From Thermoleophilaceae bacterium (lineage in GTDB: Bacteria; Actinomycetota; Thermoleophilia; Solirubrobacterales; Thermoleophilaceae), in assembly GCA_030448005.1 (NCBI GenBank), contig JAUJNT010000007.1:55783-119782 (forward strand): a stretch of DNA of 64,000 nt, written 5' to 3'. Below, piece after piece: positions 7,544 through 16,222 of this stretch. Position 1 is the first letter of the stretch, and each line of letters opens with the position of its first letter. The translations under genes were made by a program, and so were the position numbers. The notes beneath the pieces were generated by a model. The model was not told the DNA's origin. It saw only the letters and a program-made list of their open reading frames with translations, and did not search any database.

Positions 7544-7951
7544 TCAGTAGTGGTAGGGCTCCCGCGCCAGGATCTTGTGGCCGCGGTAGAGCTGCTCGAG
7601 CAGGACCACGCGCGCGAGCTGGTGTGGCAGGGTCATCCGGCCTAGCGACAGCCGCATGTCGCAGTGCGAGAGGTCGATCCCGCGGGGGCCCCCGATCACG
7701 AAGCACAGGTCGCGCCCCTCCCGGCGCCGCTCTTCGAGGAAGTCGCTGAAGGCGGGCGAGGTCATCTCCTTGCCATCCGAGGCCAGCAGGCAGAGGAACG
7801 CCCGGTCGGGGATCCTTCGGGGCACCCGCTCGTCCTCGCGCACCTCCTCGAGCTCCACCCGGGCATGCCCGGCGAGGAGCTTCTTGTAGTGCTGGACGTC
7901 GTCGGTATAGGGCGGCCTCAACCGGCCGACCGCCAGCACGAGGATCCTCAA
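7544..7951 (-). CDS. rlmH: 23S rRNA pseudouridine-1915 N3-methyltransferase
   Basis: 135 residues, SPOUT-class methyltransferase acting on 23S rRNA helix 69 in the assembled ribosome. Visible family features: N-terminal strand MRILVLAVGRL, LLASDGKEMTS, the knot-forming FVIGGPRGID with the SAM-binding glycines, and the C-terminal RMTLPHQLARVVLLEQLYRG followed by PYHY. Length is slightly short of the usual ~155 but all motifs are present. Small and probably transcribed alone. Confidence 0.93.
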   Translation of the reverse strand: MRILVLAVGRLRPPYTDDVQHYKKLLAGHARVELEEVREDERVPRRIPDRAFLCLLASDGKEMTSPAFSDFLEERRREGRDLCFVIGGPRGIDLSHCDMRLSLGRMTLPHQLARVVLLEQLYRGHKILAREPYHY

Positions 7952-7986
7952 GGAGCACTCCTCACGGGGACTGCGATACTAGAGGC

Positions 7987-8286
7987 GTGCCTGAAGCCGA
8001 CGCAGAACGCCACTTCGACATCCATGCCGACCCCGAGGTCATGGCCGGCCACTACGCGAACTTCGCGAACGTGAGCCACTCCGACTACGAGTTCACGGTG
8101 ACCTTCGCGCGCGTGGACCACGAGGTAGAGGAGGAGGCCGTGCCGGGCGTCGTGGTCTCGCGGATCAACCTCTCGCCGCGGTTCATGCGGGAGCTGATCG
8201 ACGCCATGGAGGACAATTTCTCCAAGTGGCGGACGCGGGAGGGCATAAAGAACCTCCCCGAGTTCGACGACGACACGGAGCGGTAG
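7987..8286 (+). CDS. DUF3467 family small protein
   Basis: 99 residues, GTG start. Matches the DUF3467 pattern: HYANFANVSHSDYEFTVTF, then VVSRINLSPRFMRELIDA and a C-terminal KW..REGIKNLP segment. The family is widespread and uncharacterised; no catalytic residues or membrane segments are visible. It lies divergently between rlmH and the M48 protease, which gives no functional clue. Confidence 0.8.
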   Translation: MPEADAERHFDIHADPEVMAGHYANFANVSHSDYEFTVTFARVDHEVEEEAVPGVVVSRINLSPRFMRELIDAMEDNFSKWRTREGIKNLPEFDDDTER

Positions 8287-8293
8287 CCCCGCG

Positions 8294-9565
8294 TCATTCC
8301 TTCCTTGCGTAGGTCTCTCCCACGCCGATCCGCTCGATCGTCGTGGGGTGGGTGCCGAAGACCAGATGCCACAGCTTCGGCGGGTCGGGCTGAGAGATGT
8401 TCCTCAGCGCGAGGCTTCGCTCGAGGGCGATGAAGGCCGCCGGTTCCCGGGTGAGCTCGAGCGCGAAGGCGTCGGCACGGGCCTCGACCTGACGCGAGAG
8501 GACGTTGCCCGCGCAGGCGAGGCCGAAGCTCACGAGGGCCATGGCGAGGGCCACGGCCGGGACCACCTTCGGGCCGGCCCGCTCACCGCCGCCGGAGTTG
8601 CGGGTGGCGCCGAGCGGCGCTTGGGCGGCGAACCGCTCGGCCAGGCGCTGCATCAGCAGGGTGCCCGCCGGTGCCACGATCGCGATCCAGAGAAGGCCGC
8701 GCGGCAGGTCGCGTCCCTTGACGTGACCGAGCTCGTGCGCCACCACCGAGCGCACCTGATCCTCGGGGAACCCCTCGATCAGGTTGTCGTAGAGCACCAC
8801 TCGCTTCGTGTGCCCGAGCCCGCCGACGTAGGCGTTGATCCCCGTGGTCCGGCGGCTGGCGTCCACGCGGAGGACCTCGCCCACCTCCACATCCGACTGG
8901 TCGGCCAGCCTGAGCACGTCCGAGTGCAGCTTGCCCTCCGGCAGCGGCTCGAACTTGTTGAAGATAGGGTCGATCAGGACCGGTGAGAGATACAGGGTGA
9001 GCACGGCAAAGCCGACCACCCCACCGGCCGCGGGAACCCACCAGCGGCGCGGATAGCGCCGGATGAGAGCCAGCGCCACGACCGCCCCGAGCGCGGCCAG
9101 GGCCGCCTCGATCGCCGTGGACTTGGCCACGTCGCCGAGCCACGCTCCCAGCGACTGGGTGGAGAGGCCGACGTCCACCGCCCGCTCGTGGCTCCAGGCC
9201 GCAAGCGGCAGCCCGACTCCGGCCAGCGTCACCGAGATGCCGGCTCCCGCGAGCGCCGCTCCCCGCAACGGGCGCGTGGCCGCCCGCTCCAAGAGCCGGC
9301 GCACGCGCCGCGGCGGGCGCAGCGCGATCAACGCCAGGCCGGCCCCACTCAGCGCGATCCCGCCCAGGCCCAGGAGCCGCTGGGGTTCGCGGAAGTCCCT
9401 TGCCCGCTCCAGCTGGGCGGGGCTGAAGTAGGCTTCGGGCTGGACCGCGGTGGGTTCGAGGGAGCCGCCTCTGGGACGGAGGATGAGCGTTGCCGTCCCC
9501 GCCGCCACGACCGCCACGATGATCGCCACCGGTAAGCGAGAACGTTGAACGACCGCCCCGCGCAT
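8294..9565 (-). CDS. M48 family (Ste24/HtpX-like) membrane zinc metalloprotease
   Basis: About 423 residues, ATG at 9565. An N-terminal membrane helix, several further helices, then SVVAHELGHVKGRD with the zinc motif HELGH, and a downstream ..EARADAFALEL segment giving the third zinc ligand (Glu). YGGLGHTKRVVLYDNL-type text before the HExxH and the final GTHPTTIERI are typical of CAAX-protease-like M48 members. Function in bacteria is membrane protein quality control or processing. The ATG lies 21 nt inside the 5' end of the divergent metallophosphoesterase gene as annotated, so one of the two starts may be wrong. Confidence 0.88.
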   Translation of the reverse strand: MRGAVVQRSRLPVAIIVAVVAAGTATLILRPRGGSLEPTAVQPEAYFSPAQLERARDFREPQRLLGLGGIALSGAGLALIALRPPRRVRRLLERAATRPLRGAALAGAGISVTLAGVGLPLAAWSHERAVDVGLSTQSLGAWLGDVAKSTAIEAALAALGAVVALALIRRYPRRWWVPAAGGVVGFAVLTLYLSPVLIDPIFNKFEPLPEGKLHSDVLRLADQSDVEVGEVLRVDASRRTTGINAYVGGLGHTKRVVLYDNLIEGFPEDQVRSVVAHELGHVKGRDLPRGLLWIAIVAPAGTLLMQRLAERFAAQAPLGATRNSGGGERAGPKVVPAVALAMALVSFGLACAGNVLSRQVEARADAFALELTREPAAFIALERSLALRNISQPDPPKLWHLVFGTHPTTIERIGVGETYARKE

Positions 9566-10366
9566 ACGCAGCTGTCTTCCGTCGGGAGCACGGAGCTTTC
9601 GCCGGTCGTTCAAGCCCATGAGGGTAACGGCGCTCCCACGAGGGTCGCCCTGCTCACAGACGTCCACGGCAACCTGCCCGCCTTCATCGCCGTGCTCGCG
9701 GACGTGGACGCCCAGAATGTGGATGCGATCTGGTTCCTGGGCGACCTCGTGGGCTATGGCGCCCATCCCGACGAGTGCGTGAAGCTTGCAGCCGAGCGCT
9801 GTGACCTGTGCCTCGCGGGGAATCACGACCTGGGGGTGCTCAACCGGATAAGCATCGGTGACTTCTCGCCCACCGCGGCCAAGGCCGCGCTCTGGACCCG
9901 CCAGAGCTCCACGCAGGAGACCCTGGACTTCCTTGGCTCCCTCGAGCCCTCGAGGGTCGGCGGGCCCATCGGGCTCTATCACGCGAGCCCGCGCGACCCG
10001 GTCTGGGAGTACGTGCTCTCCGCGATGCAGGCCGAGGCGTGCATGGACCTGATGCCCGACCGCGTGGGAGCCATCGGCCACAGCCACGTGGCGCTGCGAT
10101 TCACGCGCGCCGACGGCGATGTCATGGGAGAGCAGGTGAGGGGCGGCAGCGTGCTCGACCTCTCAGAGGGCGATTGGCTCGTGAACCCCGGGAGCGTTGG
10201 CCAGCCGCGGGACGGCGATCCGCGCGCGGCGTGGATGCTGCTCGACGTGGACACTTGGACGGGCGAGTGGCGGCGCGTGGAGTACCCGATCGACGACGCC
10301 GCCGAGGCGATAGTGGACGCGGGACTGCCGCGCAGCCTGGGAGAGCGGCTCTACCTCGGGCAGTGA
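9545..10366 (+). CDS. Metallophosphoesterase (YfcE/calcineurin-like)
   Basis: Calcineurin-like phosphoesterase with the metal-site series LLTDVHGN (D and H ligands), FLGDLVGYG, LAGNHD, and GHSHVALRF near the end, followed by WLVNPGSVGQPRDGDPRAAW, which is typical of YfcE-type phosphodiesterases. The TTG at 9545 is the only start codon in frame upstream of the first motif and gives ~32 extra N-terminal residues; the natural start may be non-canonical or further in. Its stop overlaps the next gene's GTG (GTGA), so it is co-transcribed with the lipoprotein and kinase. Confidence 0.85.
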   Translation: MNDRPAHTQLSSVGSTELSPVVQAHEGNGAPTRVALLTDVHGNLPAFIAVLADVDAQNVDAIWFLGDLVGYGAHPDECVKLAAERCDLCLAGNHDLGVLNRISIGDFSPTAAKAALWTRQSSTQETLDFLGSLEPSRVGGPIGLYHASPRDPVWEYVLSAMQAEACMDLMPDRVGAIGHSHVALRFTRADGDVMGEQVRGGSVLDLSEGDWLVNPGSVGQPRDGDPRAAWMLLDVDTWTGEWRRVEYPIDDAAEAIVDAGLPRSLGERLYLGQ

Positions 10367-10953
10367 AGCCTCGCCGCCGACACCTCGTCGCGCTCGGCGG
10401 GAGCGCGGCCCTGCTCCTCTCCGCCGGCTGCGGCTCCTCGGATGAGCCGCAGGGCGAGCCGCTGCCCCCGGAGGCCGTGGCGGCACTCGAGAAGCGCCTC
10501 GACGAGGTCCAGCGCAGGTACGACGACGGCACGAACAACGGGAACGCCGGCGCCTGCCAGGACATCGAGAAGGACTCCTACAAGGCGATCGACGCCACGG
10601 TGGAGGGCCTGCCAGAGGACGTCGATCCCGACGTGCGAGAGGCCCTCGAGGCCAGTCTGACAAGGCTGCAGGAGCTGACCCGGGAGGGCTGCTCTGACGT
10701 CAAGGACTCCCCCACCGAGACGCAGCCCACACCACCGCAGCAGCCGGTTGCGCCACCGACCGTACCGCAGCAGACGGTGCCCGAGGAGACGGTGCCCGAG
10801 GAGACCGTGCCCGAGAAGGAGAAGCCGAAAAAGGACAAGGAGAAGGGCAACGGGAATGGCGACGGGGATGGGAATGGCACCGGGCCGGGAGGCACCGAGG
10901 TGCCGGACCCGAGCGGCGGCGGTCAGCCCGCGCCGCCGGCGCCAGAAGGCTGA
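10363..10953 (+). CDS. Proline/glutamate-rich lipoprotein
   Basis: 196 residues. The leader MKPRRRHLVALGGSAALLLS ends in LSAGC, a lipobox, so the mature protein begins at Cys ~25 and is tethered to the outer face of the membrane. A helical segment (~35-110) with one Cys pair (ACQDIEK and GCSDVKD) is followed by a low-complexity tail: repeats of VPEET and TVPQQ, then Lys-rich and Gly/Asn-rich stretches. GTG start overlapping the previous stop by 4 nt and one-base overlap with the kinase gene. Possibly the extracytoplasmic partner of that kinase; this is inference from the operon. Confidence 0.8.
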   Translation: MKPRRRHLVALGGSAALLLSAGCGSSDEPQGEPLPPEAVAALEKRLDEVQRRYDDGTNNGNAGACQDIEKDSYKAIDATVEGLPEDVDPDVREALEASLTRLQELTREGCSDVKDSPTETQPTPPQQPVAPPTVPQQTVPEETVPEETVPEKEKPKKDKEKGNGNGDGDGNGTGPGGTEVPDPSGGGQPAPPAPEG

Positions 10954-12188
10954 TGGCCGCCCCGAGGGAGATCATGGGCCGCTACCGACTCGAGGGCCGC
11001 CTCGGAGCGGGCGGCATGTCCACCGTCTTTCTGGCCACCGATCGGGTGCTCGAGCGCCCGGTGGCCGTGAAGCTGCTGGCCGAGCACCTGGCAGAGGACG
11101 AGGACTTCGTGGCGCGCTTTCGCCGAGAGGCCCTCGCCGCGGCACGCCTCCAGCATCCGAACATCGTGCAGGTCTTCGACTCCGGCGAGGACGCCGACTC
11201 GCGCCGGCACTTCATCGTCATGGAGTTCGTGGACGGCCCGTCCTGTGCAGACGTGCTACGCGACCAGAAGCGGCTCGAGATCGACGATGCCGTGAAGATC
11301 GTGCGCGACGCCTGCCACGGGCTCGACTACGCCCACCGGGCCGGGGTGGTGCACCGCGACGTGAAGCCGGGCAATCTCCTGGTGGCCCAGGAGACCGGCG
11401 CCACCAAGCTCGCCGACTTCGGGATCGCCAAGGCGGCCGAGCAGACGCGGCTGACACAGGTCGGCGCCGTGCTCGGGACCGCTGCCTACCTCTCCCCGGA
11501 GCAGGCAAGCGGCGAGGAGGCGGGACCACCTTCGGACATCTACTCCCTCGGCGTCTGCGCCTACCAGTTCCTCACCGGCCGGCTTCCCCACGAATACTCG
11601 TCGCTCACCGAGCTGGCGCTCAAGCAGATCGAGCAATCGGTGGATCCGGTCGCGGCACACCGCCCGGAGGTGCCAAGCGAGCTCGACCGGGCGATCCTGG
11701 TCTGCCTCGCGCGCGACCCCGCCGACCGCTATCCCACGACCGTCGAGCTGGCCCGTGCCCTCGACGCCGGGCTCGAAGGCCGCGACACCGAGGTCACGCA
11801 GCGTCTGGCTGCGGGCATGGGGGTGGAGGAAACGGAAGCCACGCACGCCCTGGCCGACATGACGGCCCCCACCCAGGCACTGCGCACCCGTCGAGGGGCG
11901 CCCGTGTCGGCGCCCACAACCGGCCGGGGCACCCCCGTCCCGCCTCGAGTTCCTGCCGGCGGGGGCGTCCCTGACCGGCGCGAGGGCAGCCAGTCCGAGC
12001 GCAAGCGGGGTCTCGGACGCTTCCTGGCGGTGCTCGCGGTGCTGATGGCAGCGGTGGCGATCACCCTCGCCCTACTCAACGCAAACGACGGCGGCGGTGG
12101 AGGGGCCGGCGTCGAGCCCGTCGACCGCGGCGAGGTGGATCAGCAGATCGATGGCCTGAAGCAGTTCCTGCGCGAACACCAGCGCTAG
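10953..12188 (+). CDS. PknB-type membrane Ser/Thr protein kinase
   Basis: 411 residues. Hanks-type kinase domain 8-270: glycine loop GRLGAGGMSTVF, AVKLL Lys, catalytic HRDVKPGNLL, metal-binding DFGIAK and activation-loop end SPEQ. A Pro/Thr-rich juxtamembrane linker (270-355) precedes one membrane helix (~358-378) and a short extracellular tail of ~30 residues. There are no PASTA repeats, so the sensor is minimal or supplied by the upstream lipoprotein. The ATG overlaps the lipoprotein stop (TGATG). All catalytic residues are intact. Confidence 0.95.
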   Translation: MAAPREIMGRYRLEGRLGAGGMSTVFLATDRVLERPVAVKLLAEHLAEDEDFVARFRREALAAARLQHPNIVQVFDSGEDADSRRHFIVMEFVDGPSCADVLRDQKRLEIDDAVKIVRDACHGLDYAHRAGVVHRDVKPGNLLVAQETGATKLADFGIAKAAEQTRLTQVGAVLGTAAYLSPEQASGEEAGPPSDIYSLGVCAYQFLTGRLPHEYSSLTELALKQIEQSVDPVAAHRPEVPSELDRAILVCLARDPADRYPTTVELARALDAGLEGRDTEVTQRLAAGMGVEETEATHALADMTAPTQALRTRRGAPVSAPTTGRGTPVPPRVPAGGGVPDRREGSQSERKRGLGRFLAVLAVLMAAVAITLALLNANDGGGGGAGVEPVDRGEVDQQIDGLKQFLREHQR

Positions 12189-12256
12189 GCAGCCGTTCTG
12201 CCCCAGCCCGCCTTCCGTGTGCCACGTGCCCGCGCTTCGCCTCGTTCTCCGATGCG

Positions 12257-12613
12257 CTAGGCGCTCGTGTTCCTCGTAGTGCGGTCGTTGCGCCCGCCGT
12301 CGTCGTCGGTGTCGGGGTCGACCCGGTCAGCGTGCTCATGGCGCTCCTCGGCCACTCGCCGCTCCTGGCGGGCAAGCGCTGCCTGCTCCTCGGCTCGTGC
12401 CTGCTCTCGCTTCGCGCGCGCGGCGCGCTCCTGCGCCTCGGCCTCCTGGGCATCCGCGCGGGAGCCCCGGATGGTGGCCTCCTCGCGATGCTCGTGTGCT
12501 TCCCTGCGCAGGCCCTCCTTGCGAGCAGCGCTCTTCTTCCGGCCCAGCAGCACGACGGCCGCCACCACCACGAGCGCAAGGACCACCAGGGCGATCAGGA
12601 TTCCGGTATCCAT
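12257..12613 (-). CDS. Single-pass membrane protein with coiled coil
   Basis: 118 residues. One N-terminal membrane helix (3-23) is followed by a basic GRKKSAARK stretch, a long Ala/Glu/Arg heptad region (~35-95) typical of coiled coil, and an acidic DPDTDDD tail. The start is well supported: GGAGGG lies 5-10 nt upstream of the ATG. No enzymatic motif. Possibly a structural or scaffolding membrane protein; the function is unknown. It converges on the kinase gene. Confidence 0.7.
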   Translation of the reverse strand: MDTGILIALVVLALVVVAAVVLLGRKKSAARKEGLRREAHEHREEATIRGSRADAQEAEAQERAARAKREQARAEEQAALARQERRVAEERHEHADRVDPDTDDDGGRNDRTTRNTSA

Positions 12614-12728
12614 AATTCCCTCCTCTTCCGTAAATCGGGTGTTCCTCCTGTACCCGCCGACAGATGGGGGGAAACCCGTCTGAGGGCGGGGTAGGTGGTA
12701 TCGCCGACGAGCGGGGATAGGGCGCGTG

Positions 12729-13907
12729 TCAAGGGGCCTTGCCTTCCATCACGCGCGTCCGGTAGGCATCGAGGGTGCCCCGCGCGATCGCCTCGCGAAG
12801 CCCGCGCATCAGGGCGGCCATGAAGGTCAGGTTGTGCAACGTGATGAGCCGCGCGGCCGAGAGCTCGCTCCGGCGGGCCAGATAGTGCAGGTAGCCGCGC
12901 GTATGCTCGCGACAGGCCGGGCACGGGCACCTTTCCGCGATCGGCTCCCGGCTGCCGCGGGCCCGAGGGGCCTTCTTGAGGTCGAGGCGCCAGCGACGCT
13001 CTGGGTCTGGGACCAGCGCCGTCCCGTGGCGGGCAAGCCGGGTGGGAGTCGCGCAGTCGAACAGGTCGACCCCGGCGGCCACCGCGTGCAGGATGTCGTC
13101 CACGTCGCCGATGCCCAGAAGGTGGCGTGGCCGCTCGTGGGGCAGCCCGCGCAAGGACCACTCGACCACCTCCCGCATCTGCTCCTTCTCCTGGCCGAGC
13201 GACCCGCCGATGGCCACGCCGTCGACGGGCGCCTGCGCGGCGTATGCCGAGGACTTCGCCCGCAGATCCTCGTACACGCCCCCCTGGACGATCGCGAACA
13301 CCACCTGACCGTGCGGGCCGTGCTCGGCATGCCAGGCGGTACAGCGGTCGAGCCACCGGTTCGTGCGCTCCATCGAGCGCCTGGTGTAGTCCCGGTCGGC
13401 GTGAAAAGGGGTGCACTCGTCGAACGCGAGCGCTATGTCGGACCCGAGCGAGGACTGCACCTGCATCGATGTCTCAGGGCCCATGAAGCGCTCTGACCCG
13501 TCGGCGTAGGAGCGGAACGCCACCCCCTCCTCCTCGATCGAGAGGATCCGGCTTTTCCCCGCGCCCCGGCGACGCTTGATCTCCTCGGCGACGGATCCGT
13601 GACCCATCGAGAAGACCTGGAAGCCGCCGGAGTCTGTGATGATCGGCCGCCGCCACCCCATGAAGTCGTGCAGCCCTCCCATCTCGGCCACGTAGGCGTG
13701 GCCCGGCTCGATGAAAAGGTGAAAGGTGTTGCCGAGCACCATCTCGAAGCCGAGCACCGCCACCTCCGCGGCCGCCAGGCCGCGCACCGAGGCGTTCGAG
13801 GCCAGCGGCACGAACGCCGGAGTGCGCACTTCCCCGTGCGCCAACCGCAGGACGCCCGCGCGGGCCTTTCCGTCACGGGCGTCTATCTCGAAGATTGCCG
13901 AAGCCAC
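12729..13907 (-). CDS. tgt: tRNA-guanine transglycosylase
   Basis: 392 residues, GTG start. Exchanges guanine-34 for a 7-deazaguanine (preQ1) in tRNAs with GUN anticodons. Signature elements: GNTFHLFIEPGH, ITDSGGFQVFSMG (first catalytic Asp in DSGGF), FDECTPFHADRDY, AIVQGG, IGGSLGQEKEQM, FDCATPTRLARHG (nucleophile region), and the zinc site CPCPACREHTRGYLHYL (three Cys and one His). Length is typical (370-400). queA and preQ1 synthesis genes are not in the window. Confidence 0.96.
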   Translation of the reverse strand: MASAIFEIDARDGKARAGVLRLAHGEVRTPAFVPLASNASVRGLAAAEVAVLGFEMVLGNTFHLFIEPGHAYVAEMGGLHDFMGWRRPIITDSGGFQVFSMGHGSVAEEIKRRRGAGKSRILSIEEEGVAFRSYADGSERFMGPETSMQVQSSLGSDIALAFDECTPFHADRDYTRRSMERTNRWLDRCTAWHAEHGPHGQVVFAIVQGGVYEDLRAKSSAYAAQAPVDGVAIGGSLGQEKEQMREVVEWSLRGLPHERPRHLLGIGDVDDILHAVAAGVDLFDCATPTRLARHGTALVPDPERRWRLDLKKAPRARGSREPIAERCPCPACREHTRGYLHYLARRSELSAARLITLHNLTFMAALMRGLREAIARGTLDAYRTRVMEGKAP

Positions 13908-14147
13908 TCAGGGAACCTACCGGGGGCGGAATGATCAACCCGGGGGCTCGCGCCCTTCAGGAATCCGCGGCCCAAGCAAGGCCGGCAAGGCCCACCGGGG
14001 GTGCGTTGCGGGCGACGCCGGCCACCGGCAGGGGCCGTGCGTCGCGACGGCGGCCGGAGCCCTCGCCCACCGGGACCCGCCACCGGAGCCGTCGGAGACC
14101 GCAGACGCGGGGGGGTTCCGGGGGGCGCGAGCCGCCCGGCTACATCC

Positions 14148-14609
14148 TCACCTTTCCTCGGCAGCGCCCTCGACGGCGGGCTGGGAGTTGCCGGCCGCGC
14201 CGATCGAGATCTTGCGGGGCTGGCGCTCCTCGGGCTTCGGGATCCGCACCGACAGGACGCCCTTGTCGAACTCGGCGCTCACCCCGTCGGGGTTGACGCC
14301 GTCGGGCAGGCTCAGCGCCCGGCTGAAGCGGCCGAATGAGCGCTCGATCCTGTGCCAGCCCTTCTCGCGCTGGACGTGCTCGGCTCTGCGCTCGCCGGAG
14401 ATCGTGAGCGTATTGTCCTGGACCTCGATCGAGACATCGTCCTCACTCAGCCCCGGAAGGTCCGCCTTGAGGACGAAATGGTCCTCGGCCTCCGTGAGGT
14501 CCATGGCGGGCACCCACCGCTGGGGCGATGCGTTCTGGGCGTCGAACAGTCGGGTGAAGAGACGGTCGAACTCCTGGGAAAAAGGCTCTGGCTTCATCAA
14601 GAGACTCAT
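14148..14609 (-). CDS. Hsp20 family small heat-shock chaperone
   Basis: 153 residues from the ATG at 14609, which has GGAGGTG 5 nt upstream; a longer open frame would run through the promoter and is rejected. Alpha-crystallin domain ~37-130 with MDLTEAEDHFVLKADLPG, DDVSIEVQDNTLTISGER and the conserved A.FDKGVLSVRIPK, and a C-terminal ISIG tail that may serve as the I-x-I anchor. ATP-independent holdase. It has its own near-consensus promoter immediately upstream (14650-14678) overlapping the gpmI stop codon, so it can be expressed apart from the glycolytic genes. Confidence 0.93.
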   Translation of the reverse strand: MSLLMKPEPFSQEFDRLFTRLFDAQNASPQRWVPAMDLTEAEDHFVLKADLPGLSEDDVSIEVQDNTLTISGERRAEHVQREKGWHRIERSFGRFSRALSLPDGVNPDGVSAEFDKGVLSVRIPKPEERQPRKISIGAAGNSQPAVEGAAEER

Positions 14610-14649
14610 GTTGCACCTCCGAGTCTGGTGTGGAACTGTTGCGCTCGGG

Positions 14650-14678
14650 AGTATAAAACCTAAGTCGCGGTATATCAA
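14650..14678 (-). promoter_or_regulatory. Sigma-70-type promoter of hsp20
   Basis: Minus strand: -35 TTGATA (14678-14673), 17-nt spacer, -10 TATACT (14655-14650). The expected start of transcription is near 14643, leaving a leader of about 33 nt with the GGAGGTG ribosome site. The region is distinctly AT-rich for this genome. The -35 hexamer overlaps the stop codon of gpmI (14675-14677). No CIRCE or HAIR inverted repeat was seen. Confidence 0.75.
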
Positions 14679-16222
14679 GGTTTTTCGGGGACGAGAGACC
14701 GGCCCGACATCGTCTGCGGGCGTCCGACCTCGAGGAGCGCGAGCACCGTGGGAGCGACGTCTGCCAGCACCCCGCCGGGCAGCGGGCCCACGTCAGCGGT
14801 CACGATGATCGGCACGGGATTTAGAGAGTGCGCCGTCTGAGGGCTTCCGTCCGGGAGCAGCATGTCGTCGGCGTTGCCGTGGTCTGCCGTCACGATGCAC
14901 GCGCCTCCGCCTGCGTGAACGGCCTCGACCACGCGCCCGAGGCACTCGTCCACCGTCTCGACCGCCTTGACAGCAGCGGGAATGACCCCCGTGTGGCCCA
15001 CCATGTCCGGGTTGGCGTAGTTGATGATGCAGAAGCGGTAGTCCCCGGTGCTCCAGCGTTCGAGGAAGGCGTCCGTGACCTCCCGAGCGCTCATCTCGGG
15101 CTTGGCGTCGTAGGTTGCGACGTCGCGCGGCGAGTCGACGAGGCAGCGCTCCTCCTTGTCGTGCGGCTTCTCCTCCCCCCCGTTGAAGAAGTAGGTCACG
15201 TGCGGATACTTCTCTGTCTCCGCGGCGTGCAGCTGGGCCACACCCTGCCGTGCCAGGATCTGGGCCAGCGTGGTGCTCGGACGCTCGGGGGCAAACGCCA
15301 CCGGATAGTCCCAGCCCTTCTGGTACTCGGTGAGGGTCGTGATATCCACCCGGGGCGCCTCGCCGCGATCGAACTCGATGAAGCCCGGCTCTCCGAACGC
15401 GCGGATGAGCTGCCGCACGCGGTCGGGGCGGAAGTTGAAGAAGACCACGCTGTCGCCCTCGCGGACACGTGCGTCCTGCCCGCCTACGAGCGGCGTCAGG
15501 AACTCATCCGTCTGCCCAGACTCGTAGGCGGCGGTGACCGCAGCGGAGGCCCTGGCCACCGGTGGGGTCTCCCCCACGCCGTGCACGATCGCGTCGTATG
15601 CCACCTTCGTGCGGTCCCAACGGTTGTCGCGGTCCATCGCGTAGTACCGGCCGGTGATGCTCGCGATCCGGCCACCCACGTTCGCAAGCCAGATCTCGGC
15701 CTGCGCGATGGCGGCCGCACCGGAGGTCGGCGAGGTGTCCCGCCCGTCGGTGAAGGCATGAAGCAGTATGTCGGGGACCCGTTGGCGCGCCGCCATCCTG
15801 ATCAGGGCGCGAAGGTGCCCCACGCTCGAGTGCACACCTCCGCCCGAAACGAGGCCCAGCAGATGCAGCCGCCCCGCATCGCGCCCGGCCGCGCAGGCGG
15901 CGCGGAGCACCTTGTTCTTCTCAAAGGACCCGTCGTGGGTGGCGTCGTCGATGCGCGTGAGGTCCTGGCGTACGACCTGCCCCGCGCCGAGGTTGAGGTG
16001 ACCGACCTCCGAGTTGCCCATCTGGCCCTCGGGGAGCCCCACCGCGCGGCCGCACGCCGTCAGCTGGCCGTGAGCGTGGCGCTCCCACAAGGCGTCGAAG
16101 TGAGGGGTGTCGGCCTGCGCGACGGCGTTGCCGGGGCCAGCGGGAGCAACCCCCCAGCCGTCGAGGATCACAAGGCACACGGCCGGCACGGGCGGCGCGC
16201 CGGGGCCTGGCGGGGGGGTCAT
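14675..16222 (-). CDS. gpmI: 2,3-bisphosphoglycerate-independent phosphoglycerate mutase
   Basis: 515 residues; interconverts 3- and 2-phosphoglycerate through a phosphoserine intermediate with two metal ions. Visible motifs: LVILDGWG (first metal Asp), MGNSEVGHLNLGAG (nucleophilic Ser in GNSEVGH), HAFTDGRDTSP, ITGRYYAMDRD, FFNFRPDRVRQL, and the second metal cluster NYANPDMVGHTG and TADHGNADDM. Full length. The ATG overlaps the tpiA stop by 4 nt (ATGA), so it is the last gene of the gapA-pgk-tpiA-gpmI operon. Confidence 0.97.
   Translation of the reverse strand: MTPPPGPGAPPVPAVCLVILDGWGVAPAGPGNAVAQADTPHFDALWERHAHGQLTACGRAVGLPEGQMGNSEVGHLNLGAGQVVRQDLTRIDDATHDGSFEKNKVLRAACAAGRDAGRLHLLGLVSGGGVHSSVGHLRALIRMAARQRVPDILLHAFTDGRDTSPTSGAAAIAQAEIWLANVGGRIASITGRYYAMDRDNRWDRTKVAYDAIVHGVGETPPVARASAAVTAAYESGQTDEFLTPLVGGQDARVREGDSVVFFNFRPDRVRQLIRAFGEPGFIEFDRGEAPRVDITTLTEYQKGWDYPVAFAPERPSTTLAQILARQGVAQLHAAETEKYPHVTYFFNGGEEKPHDKEERCLVDSPRDVATYDAKPEMSAREVTDAFLERWSTGDYRFCIINYANPDMVGHTGVIPAAVKAVETVDECLGRVVEAVHAGGGACIVTADHGNADDMLLPDGSPQTAHSLNPVPIIVTADVGPLPGGVLADVAPTVLALLEVGRPQTMSGRSLVPEKP

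Noticed and set aside
13908-14147. Possible third copy of the hairpin repeat (CCGGGGGCTCGCGCCC near 13938)
   Set aside because: Only the first arm matches; the second arm and the conserved tail are absent.
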